Assembly: GCA_905221605.1 (NCBI GenBank)
Contig: CAJNDS010002373.1
Coordinates: 290,001 to 354,000 of the forward strand
DNA length: 64,000 bases
Direction: 5' to 3'
From: Symbiodinium natans
Lineage: Eukaryota; Sar; Dinophyceae; Suessiales; Symbiodiniaceae
Both the position numbers and the translations under genes were made by a program. Below are positions 46,706 to 58,708 of this stretch, piece by piece. Position 1 is the first letter of the stretch. The number at the start of each line of letters is the position of its first letter. The notes beneath the pieces were generated by a model. That model had not been told where the DNA came from and ran no database searches. It saw only the letters and a program-made list of their open reading frames with translations.

Positions 46706-46860
46706 ACGATGTTGAAGTTCAACATTGGAAGGTTGAAGTTCAACATTGGGACCAGATCCAAGATTCAAGATTAGAGATGCCAAGGAGATCTTGAATCTTG
46801 AACCTTGGATCCAGCCCCCATGTTGAACTTCAACATTCCACTTGTGAACTTCAACCTTGT
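46706..46860. repeat. foldback repeat, arms of about 65-75 bp
   Basis: The left arm 46706-46772 and the right arm 46786-46860 are imperfect inverted copies around a 13-base loop. Each arm contains the near-palindrome TGTTGAAGTTCAACA or its complement and GATTCAAGATT/AATCTTGAATC. RNA or single-stranded DNA would fold into one long hairpin. Confidence 0.7.
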
Positions 46861-46869
46861 TCCCTACGC

Positions 46870-49800
46870 ACCTGATCCATCCTTTCATCTGCTTACAGAC
46901 GCACAACTTGTCATCCCCGTCCCGTAAAGAACATAAGAATGATGGTAGCGCATCGCAAGCAGGCCCCCTAAATGAGATTGACACGCCCAAAGCAGCAGCC
47001 GATCCTGGTTCCATGTTTTTTTCGCGGTGTCCACTACTAGATTCTCTCTTTGAACTGTGCTAATTCCATGTTTCACTCTGGGTCCAAGGGTCCTGTTATC
47101 CCCAGAAGGGTATCCAACAAAACATTCACAATGACTTATAAGGACCCCAAAATACACCGACCCAAACCATTTTTCAAAAAACATCAGATGCTTCCTATAT
47201 AGGAGAACCTCTGGCTCGGCATGAACTTGGAAAGTCGAAAAGACGGGAAAGTCCACGAGCAAACGAAATGGAAAACCATGTCAATAAATCAGCAAAATCA
47301 CGGAAAGTACATAGAACTAACACATTGCTCGCATGAAAAAGTTCCCATGTTTTTTTTCTTCCCTCCTCCTCCTGCCTTCCATCCTGCCTTCATTCCTCCT
47401 TCCTTCCTTCTTCTACCTTTCCGTGGTTGCTTGCATAACAAAAAGGGGTTTTTCCTACGAAAAGTACATGAAACCAAGGTTTTCCCATTCAAACAAAATA
47501 TAGAGGACGTGGGGGCTATTCAATATGATTAAAATATAGACAGAGAATGCAGGGTATGTCCAATTCATAGAGGTTCTTCAAAAATGTAGACCATGAGCTT
47601 ACGGCCTAGGAGCCATGATGTGAAACAACGTCTCTCTTTACCAGGCTTGTACGGGTACAAGCCACAATGGTAGTGCTTTAAATCCTCTGTAAGATCAGGA
47701 CCGGGATTGGGGTTACGAGATTTGAGTGTTCAGGCGAGTATTCCGGAAGATAACGCCCAGTTTTGGGCAATCCTTGCCGCGCGGCAGTCGACCGGAGCGT
47801 AGACTTCGCCGACAGCTTTCCTCGACTTCTGGATAGGTGCAGCATTTGGCAAGTGTCATGTTGGGTTGCACTGTTGTCGGACTGAGGCTGTTGCAGTTAT
47901 GGGTTGCTAGCTGCTATTTGCGTTCTCAAACTCAGGGCCTTGAATATCTTAGAATATTGTGAAGTCATGGGCATTAGAAGAGTTTTGATGCGTGGATATG
48001 TGTGTGTGTGTGCGCGCGCGTGCTCTTGTGTGTAGAGGATCTCCGGACACAGCCAACACAGTGCTTGCACAATAGGTGAAGGAAAAGGCAACTTATTGAC
48101 TTGTTAAATGCCTTGTCGCCTTTACTTTACGATGACTAAGAGGTTCCAAAAGAGTTCATAAACGTGCTAACTTTGTTAAAGCTCTGTCTGTCCTTCCTCA
48201 TAGTATGGATTGCATCGTTCGCCTCAGGAACCTATTCGATGTCTGAGCCAGATGTCCAAAATGTGAGTGGTGCAAGTGACTGACTCTTCGCCAGTGTGCA
48301 CTGTACGTCGTCCTCGTAAACAGGAGTGGGTGGCCCGACAATGACCAGGAAGCAGCCACGGGAGCACAGTCTTGAGTTGAAGATTTGAGCATCGGCATCC
48401 GGCAAGGTGAGCTAAGTGGGATCTTGACGAGCCTGTCTTGTTGATGATGCCAAGGGCAAGAAAGAGATCCTTGAAAGGTTGCAAGGTTCGGAGGTGATGT
48501 GCTTGAACTGGAAGACCATAGCCAGAAGAGCGGTTTCTGAAACAGGCTGGCTGTAGCTCAGGGGCTGCCATGTCTGTTGTTGTTGCTGTCGCACTGTTGC
48601 TGTTGCGCTGTCGAGTCGCTGTTGAGTCCCTTTTGGGTCGCTGTTAAGTCGCTGTTAAGTTGCTGTTGAGTCGCTGTTGAGTCGCTGTTGAATCCCTGCT
48701 AGGTCGCTTTTGGGTCGCTTTTGGGTCGCTGTTGGGTGGCTGTTCAGTCGCTGTTGAGGTCGCTGTTGAGTCGCTGTGCGGCTGCTGCTGCTGTCGTCGT
48801 TCTTGCTTTCGTTTTGCTCCCAGGGAACTGGAATCAATGTTCATAGTGTTGGCCTCCCTCTAGTCTAAAGCTGGCAATGACATGTTGTTGGAATTTAAAG
48901 CTTACATTGGCTGTTCATCAAAAACACACCACCAACTCGACCTATGTTGCTAAGATGTTCGCAGGCACTGCGTGCTGGCCGAATACTAGAATGAGACGTG
49001 TCGAAATCTGAACGCTTCACAGCAAGCTTTCATCCCAACCCCTAAACCAGGGTTTCAAAATCACGCAAGCAGCTGCCGCCGTGCGTCACGCTCTCCAACG
49101 TACAGACCGTGGATTTCGCCGTGAACTTAGTACCCACCTCAGGCAGCTCACCTTGGCGAGCTTGTCTTTTTGAAAATGGGTTTTGGGACGTTTCAAGCGT
49201 TCAGGCTTGGTTGGGGGGTCCGGTTTGTGAGTTGAAAAGCTGTAATTAAACCTCGGCAGGTGTGGAGTCCTGTCCATGTACTGGCGCACAGACGTTCCCC
49301 GATCGCCGTTCTTGCATAAATTAAGTCGCACTGTGGAGAATACATTCTGCGCACTGGAATAATGGACACCAGGTCCCTAGCCCTCCAAAGTTGCACAAGC
49401 TTCAGCACTCCATGAGGGAATGCTTTGCATTCTCTGCGTGTTTGGTGAGCCATGGCAGGTTTCCATTCAGGGAAGCTGATCACTCCGCGACTCGCTGGGG
49501 TTCACCGCTACGAAAAAGCCGCCCCGCGACCATATCTCGTCGCTCTTGTCTTTAGTCAAACTGCGCGGACGTGCTCAGCAGCAAGATCCAGACCAGCTGT
49601 AACGAGCAACTGGAAGGTCAAGGCAGGTGCAAGATGTAAGGCTTTAGATAGATGTCGGACCTCTGGAAGAGGGTTCGGCAAGCTTCTGAACTTATCCTGG
49701 AGTTTTGGAGCCAACAAACTCACGCCTCCGGCTCCAACCTCAGCCTTTCTCATTGCTTTTCTATATCTTCTTGGGTCTCTGCCCGTTGAGGTGCAGGGAC

Positions 49801-49940
49801 AAGCCCCTTCCCCGGCGCGGTCGCCCGAATACCTGGGTGCGAGCCGAAGTGCACAAAAGCAAAATCCACATCCCACGCTGGAGAACGTGCACCTCGCGGG
49901 CGCTCTAAGTGCGAACCAGTTGGCTTTCCACGACTGTCGT
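46870..49940. other. mostly noncoding; AT-richer stretch and minisatellite
   Basis: 47.0-48.2 kb is AT-richer with GT/GC dinucleotide runs (48000-48020). The 12-bp minisatellite lies at 48.6 kb. No supported exon. Confidence 0.4.
48600..48780. repeat. 12-bp minisatellite, TCGCTGTTGAGT and variants
   Basis: About 13 imperfect copies of TCGCTGTTGAGT, TCGCTTTTGGGT and TCGCTGTTAAGT. On the minus strand this reads as a repeating TATQQRLNSD-like peptide, followed by Gln-rich codons. It could encode a low-complexity tail, but the repeat alone explains the open frames. Confidence 0.8.
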
Positions 49941-50327
49941 CCTCTGATTCGTCTTCGCCGCGTCCTTGCTGCTGCTTCTGCTTCTGCCGTCTTCCTTCAT
50001 CTCCTCCCCTAAAGCCCGGAACGCATCCGCGTGGCTCTTGGCATGCTTCTGCCGTTTCTCCTTCTTCCTGTGACCTCACCATTGTCTTCTCTCGTCCGGG
50101 CTTCCTGCAAAGGGTTTCAATTGTCCCGGCCCCTGCTTTGCAGTTGTGGCCACTTCTGCCTCCATGTCACTTGCTGGTTTGCGCGGTCCTCGTTCGCACT
50201 GCTACGCTACGTCGGCACGGCCCCTGTGGCCTGAGTTTCCATGTGTCTTGATGTTTATGGCCACATCGCTCCTTCTACCTGAACTTCAGTCTTCGGACCC
50301 CATTCTGGTGGTGTGCGCCATCGCAGC

Positions 50328-50496
50328 CTTTTCTTGCCCTCCCTGCGTCTCCACTTTCACTAGTGTCGTCTTCCACCATATTGGGATCATATTGGGGCTT
50401 TGGATCGAATTGTTCGTCTCCCTCCCTTCTTCTCTTTCTTCTCTCCTCTGCTTGAACCCGTTTGAACCCGTACTGAGGCCGAGGCATTCTTCTCTC
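50328..50496 (-). CDS. probable exon, charged acidic/basic protein
   Basis: Bounded by GGCTTCCAG|GAG and AAAAG|GCTGCG (GC donor). It reads PQYGFKRVQAEERRKRRREG, then NMVEDDTSESGDAGRARK, a basic then acidic stretch typical of nuclear or RNA-associated proteins. An open charged segment at about 50097-49950 (TREDNGEVTGRRRNGRS) may be the next exon. Product unknown. Confidence 0.5.
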
Positions 50497-50799
50497 CTGG
50501 AAGCCCGGAAGCCCAAGCTTGCAAAAACCCGAAGCCCAGAAACACGAGTCGACGAGGGCCCAGCAGTACACCACCTCGCCGAGCTGGCTCTGAGCGAACT
50601 CAGAGATGCCGAGAACCCCGTTGCTGCCCTCGCCTTTCACACTTTCACAGGGCGCAGTGCCAGTTCAGCTCGAGGCTTAGGGGTCGGAGCACTCTACGGA
50701 TCTAGGTTTCGACAGGATTTTTCCCCTGCAGAAGCTTCAGGGCGATGGTTACGAATGAGTGCCTGAGCGTTTGACCGCTTCATCGCCAAAACATCGGTG

Positions 50800-52020
50800 T
50801 GGATTCACCTAAAGATAAAGCTCATGCCCCCCAAACTTTGGAAGCACGTCGCCGCTGCCTCGTCATTCTGGCATCTTCAAGTACATGTACCACTTAGCAT
50901 GACCCTTACATTGACACACCACCCTGTCTGCCCTGCCTGTTGTCTCTACGTATAGACGTTGCACACGTGCATCCCAAGGAATTCGCATGATGCAGTGCCA
51001 CCAAGGCGCTCTTAAACCACTCATGGGTTGGGGCATACTTCACGCTGGAGAACGTGCGGAAGGCTGCATTCCACTTCCTGCTGAAACGCTGTCAGTGGTT
51101 TAAAAGGCAATTGGTGGATCGAGATTCGAAGAGGATGGCGGTGACATGTTGTAACTTCCTCCGGTGTCTGCTGTGCAGTTATCCACATGCACATCTGTGA
51201 CAAGTGACATGCCAAAGTAGCATGAACTCGAAGTCCTCAAGCCTCAAGCCCATACACTTACCCCCTACACCTGCCACTCTGCCACGTAATCGGCGCTGCG
51301 CGGCTTGCCTGTAGTTGCATTGTGCAATGATGGTGGTGGTGTTTGGGCAGCAGCGCTTGGTGGGCTTGGTTTGAGGGATCTACTGTAGTGCTTTTTGACG
51401 CCTTCAGCCGTTTGGCTTAGGGTTTGGCACTCAAACTCGAACTCCAGTCATCCTCAGGTGAAGGATAGCTTAGGGTACTGGTGTCGGGTCTTGTGCCTTG
51501 GGATTGTAACTTTAAGGCAAGCGAGGCTCCTGGGCACAAGACACTTTTTTGTGATAACCTGCTGGTGCTCTCTTGCAATAAAGGGCCCTAGGGATTCCTC
51601 CATTTGCAGCCACAAAGGCACGAAGTGCCGTGCGTGCGAACATTGCCATGTGCAGGGGCTCTAGTGCTTGTGGACGACCTCAAAAACTGCTTCTCTACTC
51701 GTCCTTCTCGAGCCGACACGCGAAAAACACATGGCCTCTGTCTAAAGCAGTCTAGGAATCGGTTAGAAGCCATCTCTGTGCAACAAGTGCACGCAATCTC
51801 GGCTTTATATGTCCTGCTTATGCAATCGACAAAAACTCCTGGCGGCTTCTCTGCATGCAAATTGGCAATCACGGATATCTTGGTGTTGCGGGCACATCAC
51901 TGTCAGTTCGCATTTGCAAAGTCTGCTCTATAATCTAAGGAGAGCAATTTCTGTAACTTGACTGGGGGCACCCTGACTCGTTGGCCAGGGCGGCCCCAGG
52001 GATCCTTCCTTGTGCAAGCT
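50800..52020. other. no gene recognised
   Basis: Short unsupported frames downstream of the secreted-protein gene; nothing recognised. Confidence 0.4.
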
Positions 52021-52026
52021 CAAAGC

Positions 52027-52072
52027 CTCCCCTAGCCTCCCATAGCCTCCCATAGCCTCCCATAGCCTCCCC
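52027..52072. repeat. 10-bp tandem repeat beside the stop codon of the secreted-protein gene
   Basis: Four to five copies of CCTCCCATAG end four bases beyond the stop codon of the 420-aa gene, in its 3' flank. Confidence 0.85.
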
Positions 52073-52075
52073 CTG

Positions 52076-53338
52076 CTAAGAAGATACTTCGGGGCAGGTT
52101 CCGTTGGTCAGGAGTGCCTTGAACTCGGCAGCTGGGACCCCTTTGCCACACACGCGCTCTGCAATGCAGGCTGCGCTCACACTCGTCTTGTGCACTGGTG
52201 CAGCCCACGAGCAACTCTCCGTTATCTGGGTGTCTGGGCATCTGCCGGCAGACGGCACTGAATACCACACCCCTTGCGCTTCTCCACACTGGCCCTGAAA
52301 CTCACCCATCTGCCCCCGCTGATGTGGCATGAGGGCCAGTTGCCGCCCGATCGCTCGGCCACGGCCTTCGCAAAGGTTCTGGCCCTTCCGGAACCAACAC
52401 TTTCGGTAGAGGCCCCAAGATGTGTTTGCGAGAATTGTCCAATGAGTGATGATGTCATCGGGCACCTGCGTGTCTGATCGGAGCACAAAGGAGCTTTTAC
52501 AGAGCAAGTGCATTGACGCGTCTGCATCAGCAAAGTTTCGATCCACTACCGATATGTCTTCCTTTTGGCCATGGATGCGATACAGTTCCACATGCTGAAT
52601 CTGGCCTTCATCACAAATTCTTTCCATCTTCTCCCTGCATGCTCTGGGCAGGTCAAACACGTCGGCAGGTATCGGCCCCACTTTGATGTCGGAGACTGAG
52701 AAATTGGTTTTGACACTTTCCGAAGAGACAGTGACTTCCCGGGGCACTCCATCTGCCAAGCACACTGACACCGTGGTGCCAGGCTGGATAGCACCTCCAA
52801 CTAACGGCATTGGGTCCAGAAAGGGGTCGCTGAGCCAACTTGTTGAAGGGACGGTCCAAGTCCAAGATGCACACTGCTCTCCGTCGAGCGTTTTCTTGCC
52901 GCTGCGCTTTGCTGAGGGCAGCCACTGAAAAGGGCTGCTGAGATTTTCTTCTTTCATCAGAATGAACATACAGTTTGCTTCAGCACCCTCTCCGAAACTA
53001 CCAAAGCGGTTGTAGTTGAACTGCGATGCGGGCAAGAGGAGATCACTTATCGCGAACACTCCGTACTGATCCGCACGGAAACGCTGATTCGCAGCATCGT
53101 ACCACCAGGTTTGAGAGTAGTTCCGCGTCTTCGTAGTGACTGTGAGATTGGCCTGCCAGGAACCCGGTAGAATCGTCTGGAGGCCGGCGCGGTGCTGAAG
53201 CACGTGCAAGCCAGCCTCGCAATCCTCGCAATCATTCAGGGCAACCGCGATGTCAGCCACAGAAGCTGACACGCAGCCCAGCGGCAAGCAAAGCCCAACG
53301 AAGGAGAAAGCAAGGGACAACAGTGTCATTCTCGCCAT
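52076..53338 (-). CDS. intronless gene for a secreted Cys-rich protein, 420 aa
   Basis: This is the longest open frame in the window and has no intron. The start MARMTLLSL is followed by a hydrophobic stretch and small residues (residues 1-25), a typical secretory signal peptide. Residues about 40-245 hold N-glycosylation sequons (NLT, NYS, NLS, NFS), aromatic residues (TWWYDAANQRFR) and a closing segment VFDLPRAC. That layout resembles LolA/ependymin-like half-barrel proteins, but the resemblance is weak and I do not assign the family. Residues 245-420 form a second Cys-rich region with pairs such as KCWF and RCPD. Start 53338 is chosen because it gives the signal peptide; an in-frame Met lies three codons on. 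A spliced-leader-like sequence lies 37 bases upstream on the same strand, which fits an mRNA-derived retrogene. Function unknown; probably exported or in the endomembrane system. Confidence 0.85.
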   Translation of the reverse strand: MARMTLLSLAFSFVGLCLPLGCVSASVADIAVALNDCEDCEAGLHVLQHRAGLQTILPGSWQANLTVTTKTRNYSQTWWYDAANQRFRADQYGVFAISDLLLPASQFNYNRFGSFGEGAEANCMFILMKEENLSSPFQWLPSAKRSGKKTLDGEQCASWTWTVPSTSWLSDPFLDPMPLVGGAIQPGTTVSVCLADGVPREVTVSSESVKTNFSVSDIKVGPIPADVFDLPRACREKMERICDEGQIQHVELYRIHGQKEDISVVDRNFADADASMHLLCKSSFVLRSDTQVPDDIITHWTILANTSWGLYRKCWFRKGQNLCEGRGRAIGRQLALMPHQRGQMGEFQGQCGEAQGVWYSVPSAGRCPDTQITESCSWAAPVHKTSVSAACIAERVCGKGVPAAEFKALLTNGTCPEVSS

Positions 53339-53374
53339 CTTAACGAGCCTGAGCTCTAGAACGCTTCAACAAGC

Positions 53375-53390
53375 CTTCAGCCAAAGCTAC
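53375..53390 (-). other. dinoflagellate spliced-leader relic upstream of the intronless gene
   Basis: Read on the minus strand, this stretch is GTAGCTTTGGCTGAAG. The dinoflagellate spliced leader ends GTAGCCATTTTGGCTCAAG. With a 3-base gap (CAT) the two agree at 15 of 16 positions. It lies 37 bases upstream of the ATG of the only intronless gene here, in the right orientation. Genomic leader relics are known in dinoflagellates and arise when trans-spliced mRNA is copied back into DNA. The match is short and gapped, so chance is not excluded. Confidence 0.5.
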
Positions 53391-54276
53391 TTCGGACGGA
53401 ATGGTCATCACTGCTACAAGGTTGGGCTTCAAGCAGAGCACATCGCAAGCGTTCTTGTTCTTGCACTGACCCCGCTGGAAAAGTGGTCTTTCGCACTGTC
53501 GAAGTGCAAGACATCATGCGTCTAGCACGGAATGCTCGACCAAGCCAAGATCAAGAAACACAGATACTCGATGCGTCGTTAACACCCTGCTCTACCAGCA
53601 ATTCGAGTAAATTTGAGACCTCGAATCTGGGGAGCACTTCTGGCTCCAAAGCCCCACTGGCATTGGCATACAAGTTGCTTGGGCTTCTGGGACCATGATC
53701 TTCTGAAGCAACTGATGCCAGACTCTGAGCCCACTATCGTGCCGCACCTCTGGCTATGGCCGCGATCGTAAAGAGGATGTAGGAGGCTGCCACTCTGACT
53801 CGCTTGAAACGACTGACTCATGTGAGGGTCGTGCTTCTAGTACTTCGCACAACTCTCCGACCTGTCATAACTTATAACCAGTTCAATGTCAACCCTACAG
53901 CTCCATAGCACAACCCGAAACGGATCGCTGATTTCTCATCGGGGTCAACACGTGAACGGGGATGGGGGCCTGCTCATGACGAAGCACTTCAAGCTATGGC
54001 TAAGTTTGGACCCGTCCGGGCAGGTGGGCATTCTAAGCCCAGCGCAGTGCCCCAACCTGCTACTACAAATTGCTCAAGCTTGGGACTGAAGTTGCAAATG
54101 GGGCGCCCATCTCAGGTGCCGCATCTACACACTCACGCCGAAGCGGTCGCGGTACTCCTTCGAGACAGGTCTTGGCCGTTGGCCCCGTTGGCACGGTTTT
54201 GGCATCAGAGCTGAACTTCGCCTTTGAGAGATGAACCTCCACCTCGGTTTAGCGTCGAGATTGCTTCTGCTTACTA

Positions 54277-57200
54277 CTAGAGAGCGGTCAGATACAGCGT
54301 TGGGTCGAGCCGGAAGGATGAAGGAAGTTGAAAGATGAGGTGTGGCGGCGTATTCTGCGGAATGCTTGGTTCGAGAGTGCTGGCACACAGTGGGTGGAAT
54401 TTCTTACACAGATTGGGCGATTGTAGCTGGAGCGCCTGTCCCAGAACCACGGTTGATTGAGAAGGAATGCGACGTGAGTCCTTGATGCTCTGCAGCAGCG
54501 CCTCTCGATCATCCTTGTCATACCTGACCCCCGAGCCAACAAACTGTGATAACATGCTGCGTCCGCCACCTCTCGAAGGCCCAAAACCTACAAAGAACTT
54601 TGGACCAAGCCGCTTCTTATCGATGAAGGTGATCAAGTCCTCCATCTTCGCAATGCTCATGACCTTCGCCGCTCGTCTCACTTGCCCTCCCCTCCCTTCC
54701 TCATCCTAAATCTTCTCGCAACTGGACCCCTAAACCAATAGCCGGGCGGAAAACTGACAGGGAGTTGTCCTCTTTACACGGGAGACAGGAGCCATTGCAA
54801 AGAAACAACAGCCTAGGTCCGAAGCAAAAAACTCAACACTCTCAAGCCCGATCTGCCCCGAGCTATGCAAGTCTGGAACGCAGCAACAGTCGAGGGTGCA
54901 AAGGCATACAACTCATGCAACCGATGAACCCTGAGTTTCGACAAGGAAACATCGGAGTACACATTCGTCACCCTTAGACCTCCCTTCCTCACCATCACAT
55001 TGAATTCAGCGCCGTGCCGGAATGCCAAAGTCTCGCTCCACCTCCGCCATTGATGCCGCTTGTAGGGGTGGGGAAGCAAGCTGTTGAATGTTGAAGGGTC
55101 ACATTCTCTCGGGTATGAGGGTCCAGCCCGAAGCTGTTCCGCTCAAAGGCCCCAAAAAACAACAGAAGTATGAACACACCAATACTTCCCCTGAGCTTTG
55201 CAATCTGGGTTGGGAACGCAGGGCGTTCCCGCCGAGAGTTGTGGCCTCCTTCCCCCCCCCCCCCAGCCTCCTTCTTTCCTTTTTCTTCCTTCTTTTCACT
55301 TCCTTCCTGTTGCTTCCTGTTGCTTCCCTTTTGAAGCCGGAAGTGATGACTGCCAGAATACACTTGCCCAGATTTGACTCTCTCTCTCTCTCTCTCTCTG
55401 TCTCTCGCTTAGCCCCCCCCAAAGGGAAGGCTGCCCCAAGGGGCGCGCGAGTCTGAAGGTCAGTCTGATTTAGATTTTGTATATCTCTCTCTGGTTTTCG
55501 AATTGTAACTGATGGAGATCGCGCGTGAGTAGTCGTAGAAGGTTCTGCATGGCCCCCGACATGATATCCCCATGGCACAACTCCCTACCCCCAACACCTT
55601 GTTTAGACATAATGGAAACTCGACCCCAACCAAACCCTATCGATGTGCAGTCCATTGCATGTGACCTTCCCTGCTGAAGCGCTCGGAGTTTCCTGAGGTT
55701 GCAACGAAGTAAGTTTTAGGGTTTTCCTTAACCAAGCTCTCATGCGCTGTGTCTTCCAGTCTCCACGTCGCTTGGGCCAAGACACATCCCCAATTCGTGA
55801 AATCTTGCGCGCCAGAGCAGCCCTCCCTCTTTCCCTCCTTACTCGCAATGAACATGATGGAGCGTTCAACAAACTCGTGACGTGGATCCGTGACATGGAT
55901 CCGTGGTAGAAATCCCCTTGTCTCTCATTGACAAGGCTTTACATGCACCAAGGGTTTCGGGCAAGGTAAAGGGGCCAAGCATGAACGCATCAGCGGCCTG
56001 TTGGATGGCTGACACGTTCTCGTCCTCTTTGACCTTCTCTTGACGGTCCATCCTGACATGAACGCAGAATGTGGAGGCGGAGCTACGATCACTTCTTTGG
56101 AACGAGTTTCCTGAACGCCGGGAGCAGCACCCTCACAAAGGCGTCATCACATAAGCACCCTAAACTAAAGCCGAGACCTGTTTGGATTTGGTTGTGCATC
56201 TACGGATCGGGCCACGAAAGCAACCCAAAAATTTCAACGTCACCCACCCCACCCTAACTCACTCCGATATCCAGCCCCAAATCAGCGAAAAAAACTCCAA
56301 ATCCGAGCCCGAAGCCACGGGCTTTGAAACCCCGGTTTTGAACCTGAACAGTGGAACCCCCTGCAGCCCAGGAGCGCCACTGCGACCCCGACGACCTGCA
56401 GCTCTCGCTGCGCAGCCAGGAGGTCCATGGACCTCTTGAGGCTGCTCTTGGGAGGGGGCAGGTGGGGGTCGGGTGGGGGCGGAGTCTCAGAATCTGCTCA
56501 ATCTCGAAGACTGCGCTGCTAAGGGCAAAGCTCGCGTATGGCAGTCCCCGCTGTGATGACGTCGTCCACAATGAGCCTGGGAGCCCTGAAGTATCCCTGA
56601 GGTAGCCCGACATGATGGTTGGCTCTTGCTGTTGACATGTTGCAGTCTGCAGGAAGCCCCCTAAAGGCCCTAAAGCCATAAAGGAAAACCAAAAAGCCGC
56701 CCTCTTGCAAAAAAACATCAGAAGAGGTCCGAAGCCCAGGAGCACTCGGCCAGTCAGCTTTCCGACGATCAGCCCGCCCTCACCATGATCCTGCCAAAAC
56801 CAACTCCTATAGCTTTGCAGGTCTAACAAACGGCGGTTCGGGGCATCAAGCTTTAGCGATTTTTGTTGGCGCTCCAGCGACTCTAGCGCTCTTGCCGGAC
56901 ATGCTCACTGTCAGTGAGCATGTAGAAGGATGCTGCAGGCACACTCTGGTGGACGTGCCCGCGAGCCCCGAGCGTTTTCAGGCAGTCAGTCCCAAGTAGG
57001 TGCGGTGATATACAGCGATAAGCAGCCGATGGGTGTTTTGAGCCTGTGCGAACCGGCAGCATCCCTGCGCAATGTGGTGCAAGCTCTCGATCTAAAGGCG
57101 CGTGGCGGGCTCTTGGGCTGATGGGAAAGAGTGCCTCACTCTCATTCTCACTTCCTCGGCAAGACTCTCTGCGCACTTCAAAGACCCCCGAAGGGTGGCC

Positions 57201-58552
57201 GTGCCGGGGGCCTTATGGGGTGCGCCACTCTCTCCTCTTCTTCTTCTTCTTCTTCTTCTTCTTCTTCTTCTTCTTCTTCTTCTTCTTCTTCTTCTTCTTC
57301 TTCTTCTTCTTCTTCTTCTTCTGCAGGGCTTGGGGGAGAACCCCCGCGCACCAGGCGCGCCCGGAGGTGAGTCAAGTCTCGGTGAAATTATGGCGATGGG
57401 CTCATGTGGTTGCCACTCTCTCTCTCTCTCTCTGAATGTGTTTTGCCACAGGCTTGCAGAGACCCTTTTAGCCGTGTGTTCCCTGAAATGCCCCGACTGT
57501 CAGAGTCCTTGGCCTCCTTGCGGTTGTAAGCGTAAGGCACGCTCCGCCCTGAGCTTCTCATGGCTTTGGGGTTGCCACGTGTTGCATTCTCGTCTCCTGA
57601 GGTCCTAAGAAACTTCAAATCGGCCCTCAAAAGATTGAAAAGAGCTTCTACAGAACAGCTGGACGCTGCAGGACGAGGCCCCTAGCACGTATCCAAGGCC
57701 ACTGAAAACTTCCAAGAGACATGATTGCTGCGACTAGAGACTAGAGCCGATGGAGCATGTATCGACTAAGGCATGCCAAGTCTGCTTCGGGTTCAATGCA
57801 CTGGCATCTCAGACTAAAGAACCCAAGGCCGACGCCACTACCGTGGACCCCCCGCATGCGCCATGAAGGTTTTACGTTGAGCTCTCTGCCGAGTTCGAGC
57901 CCTGGCGTGGAGCGAATTTTGGTCCTGATTTCTCCAAGCCCCAAGCTCATCCCAAGTGCTTCTTGAAAGCTGTGCTAGCCAAGCGACCGTGATTCTTGTA
58001 TAGCGCGATGGCTATCCTGCCGATGTCAAGGAGGTTGCTCTGATAGTGAGATTCTGCTATTCGTGGTGCACATTTCCTTGCCGAGTGCTTTTCTTGTTGT
58101 AGTCTTTCTCTTCTTCTTCTTCTTCTTCTTCTTCTTCTTCTTCTTCTTCTTCTTCTTCTTCTTCTTCTTCTTCTTCTTCTTCTTCTTCTTCTTCTTCTTC
58201 TTCTTCTTCGTCTTCGTCTTCTTCGTCTTCTTCTCAGCGCGCAAAACGAGGTCATGCAGGATCGAAACCCCCCTGCGTGCAGCCGCGCACCCATCGCCTG
58301 GGTTTCAGGCACGTGTGTCGCCTCTTTCCGGTCGTCGCTGTGACACTGGTGTTGACGACAACAACTGCCCCTTGCCCACACAGGTGCCGGGAGCTGGGGA
58401 GGGTCTGCAACCATGTCACACAGGCTCGTCGTGAAATCAACATCAGCGGGGGTGGCAGGGCATATGCAGGACTGCTGCTTCCACCTTGATTCGAGTTTCC
58501 GTTGGGCCGGTAATCTCTCTTCTACGGTGCATGAGGGGTAGGGCAGAAGTCC

Positions 58553-58588
<36 letters not shown>

Positions 58589-58663
58589 GCACGCATAGCC
58601 CCCCCCGAAGGGAAGGCCGCCCCGAGGGGCGCGCGACGTCCGAGGGTCCGTCTGATCCCCCCT

Positions 58664-58708
<45 letters not shown>

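Noticed and set aside
57046-57608. Poly-Ser, poly-Leu and poly-Glu proteins over the TTC tract
   Set aside because: Artefacts of the triplet repeat inside an OPRT intron.
58026-58434. Poly-Phe, poly-Lys and poly-Arg frames
   Set aside because: Same reason: an intronic TTC/GAA tract.
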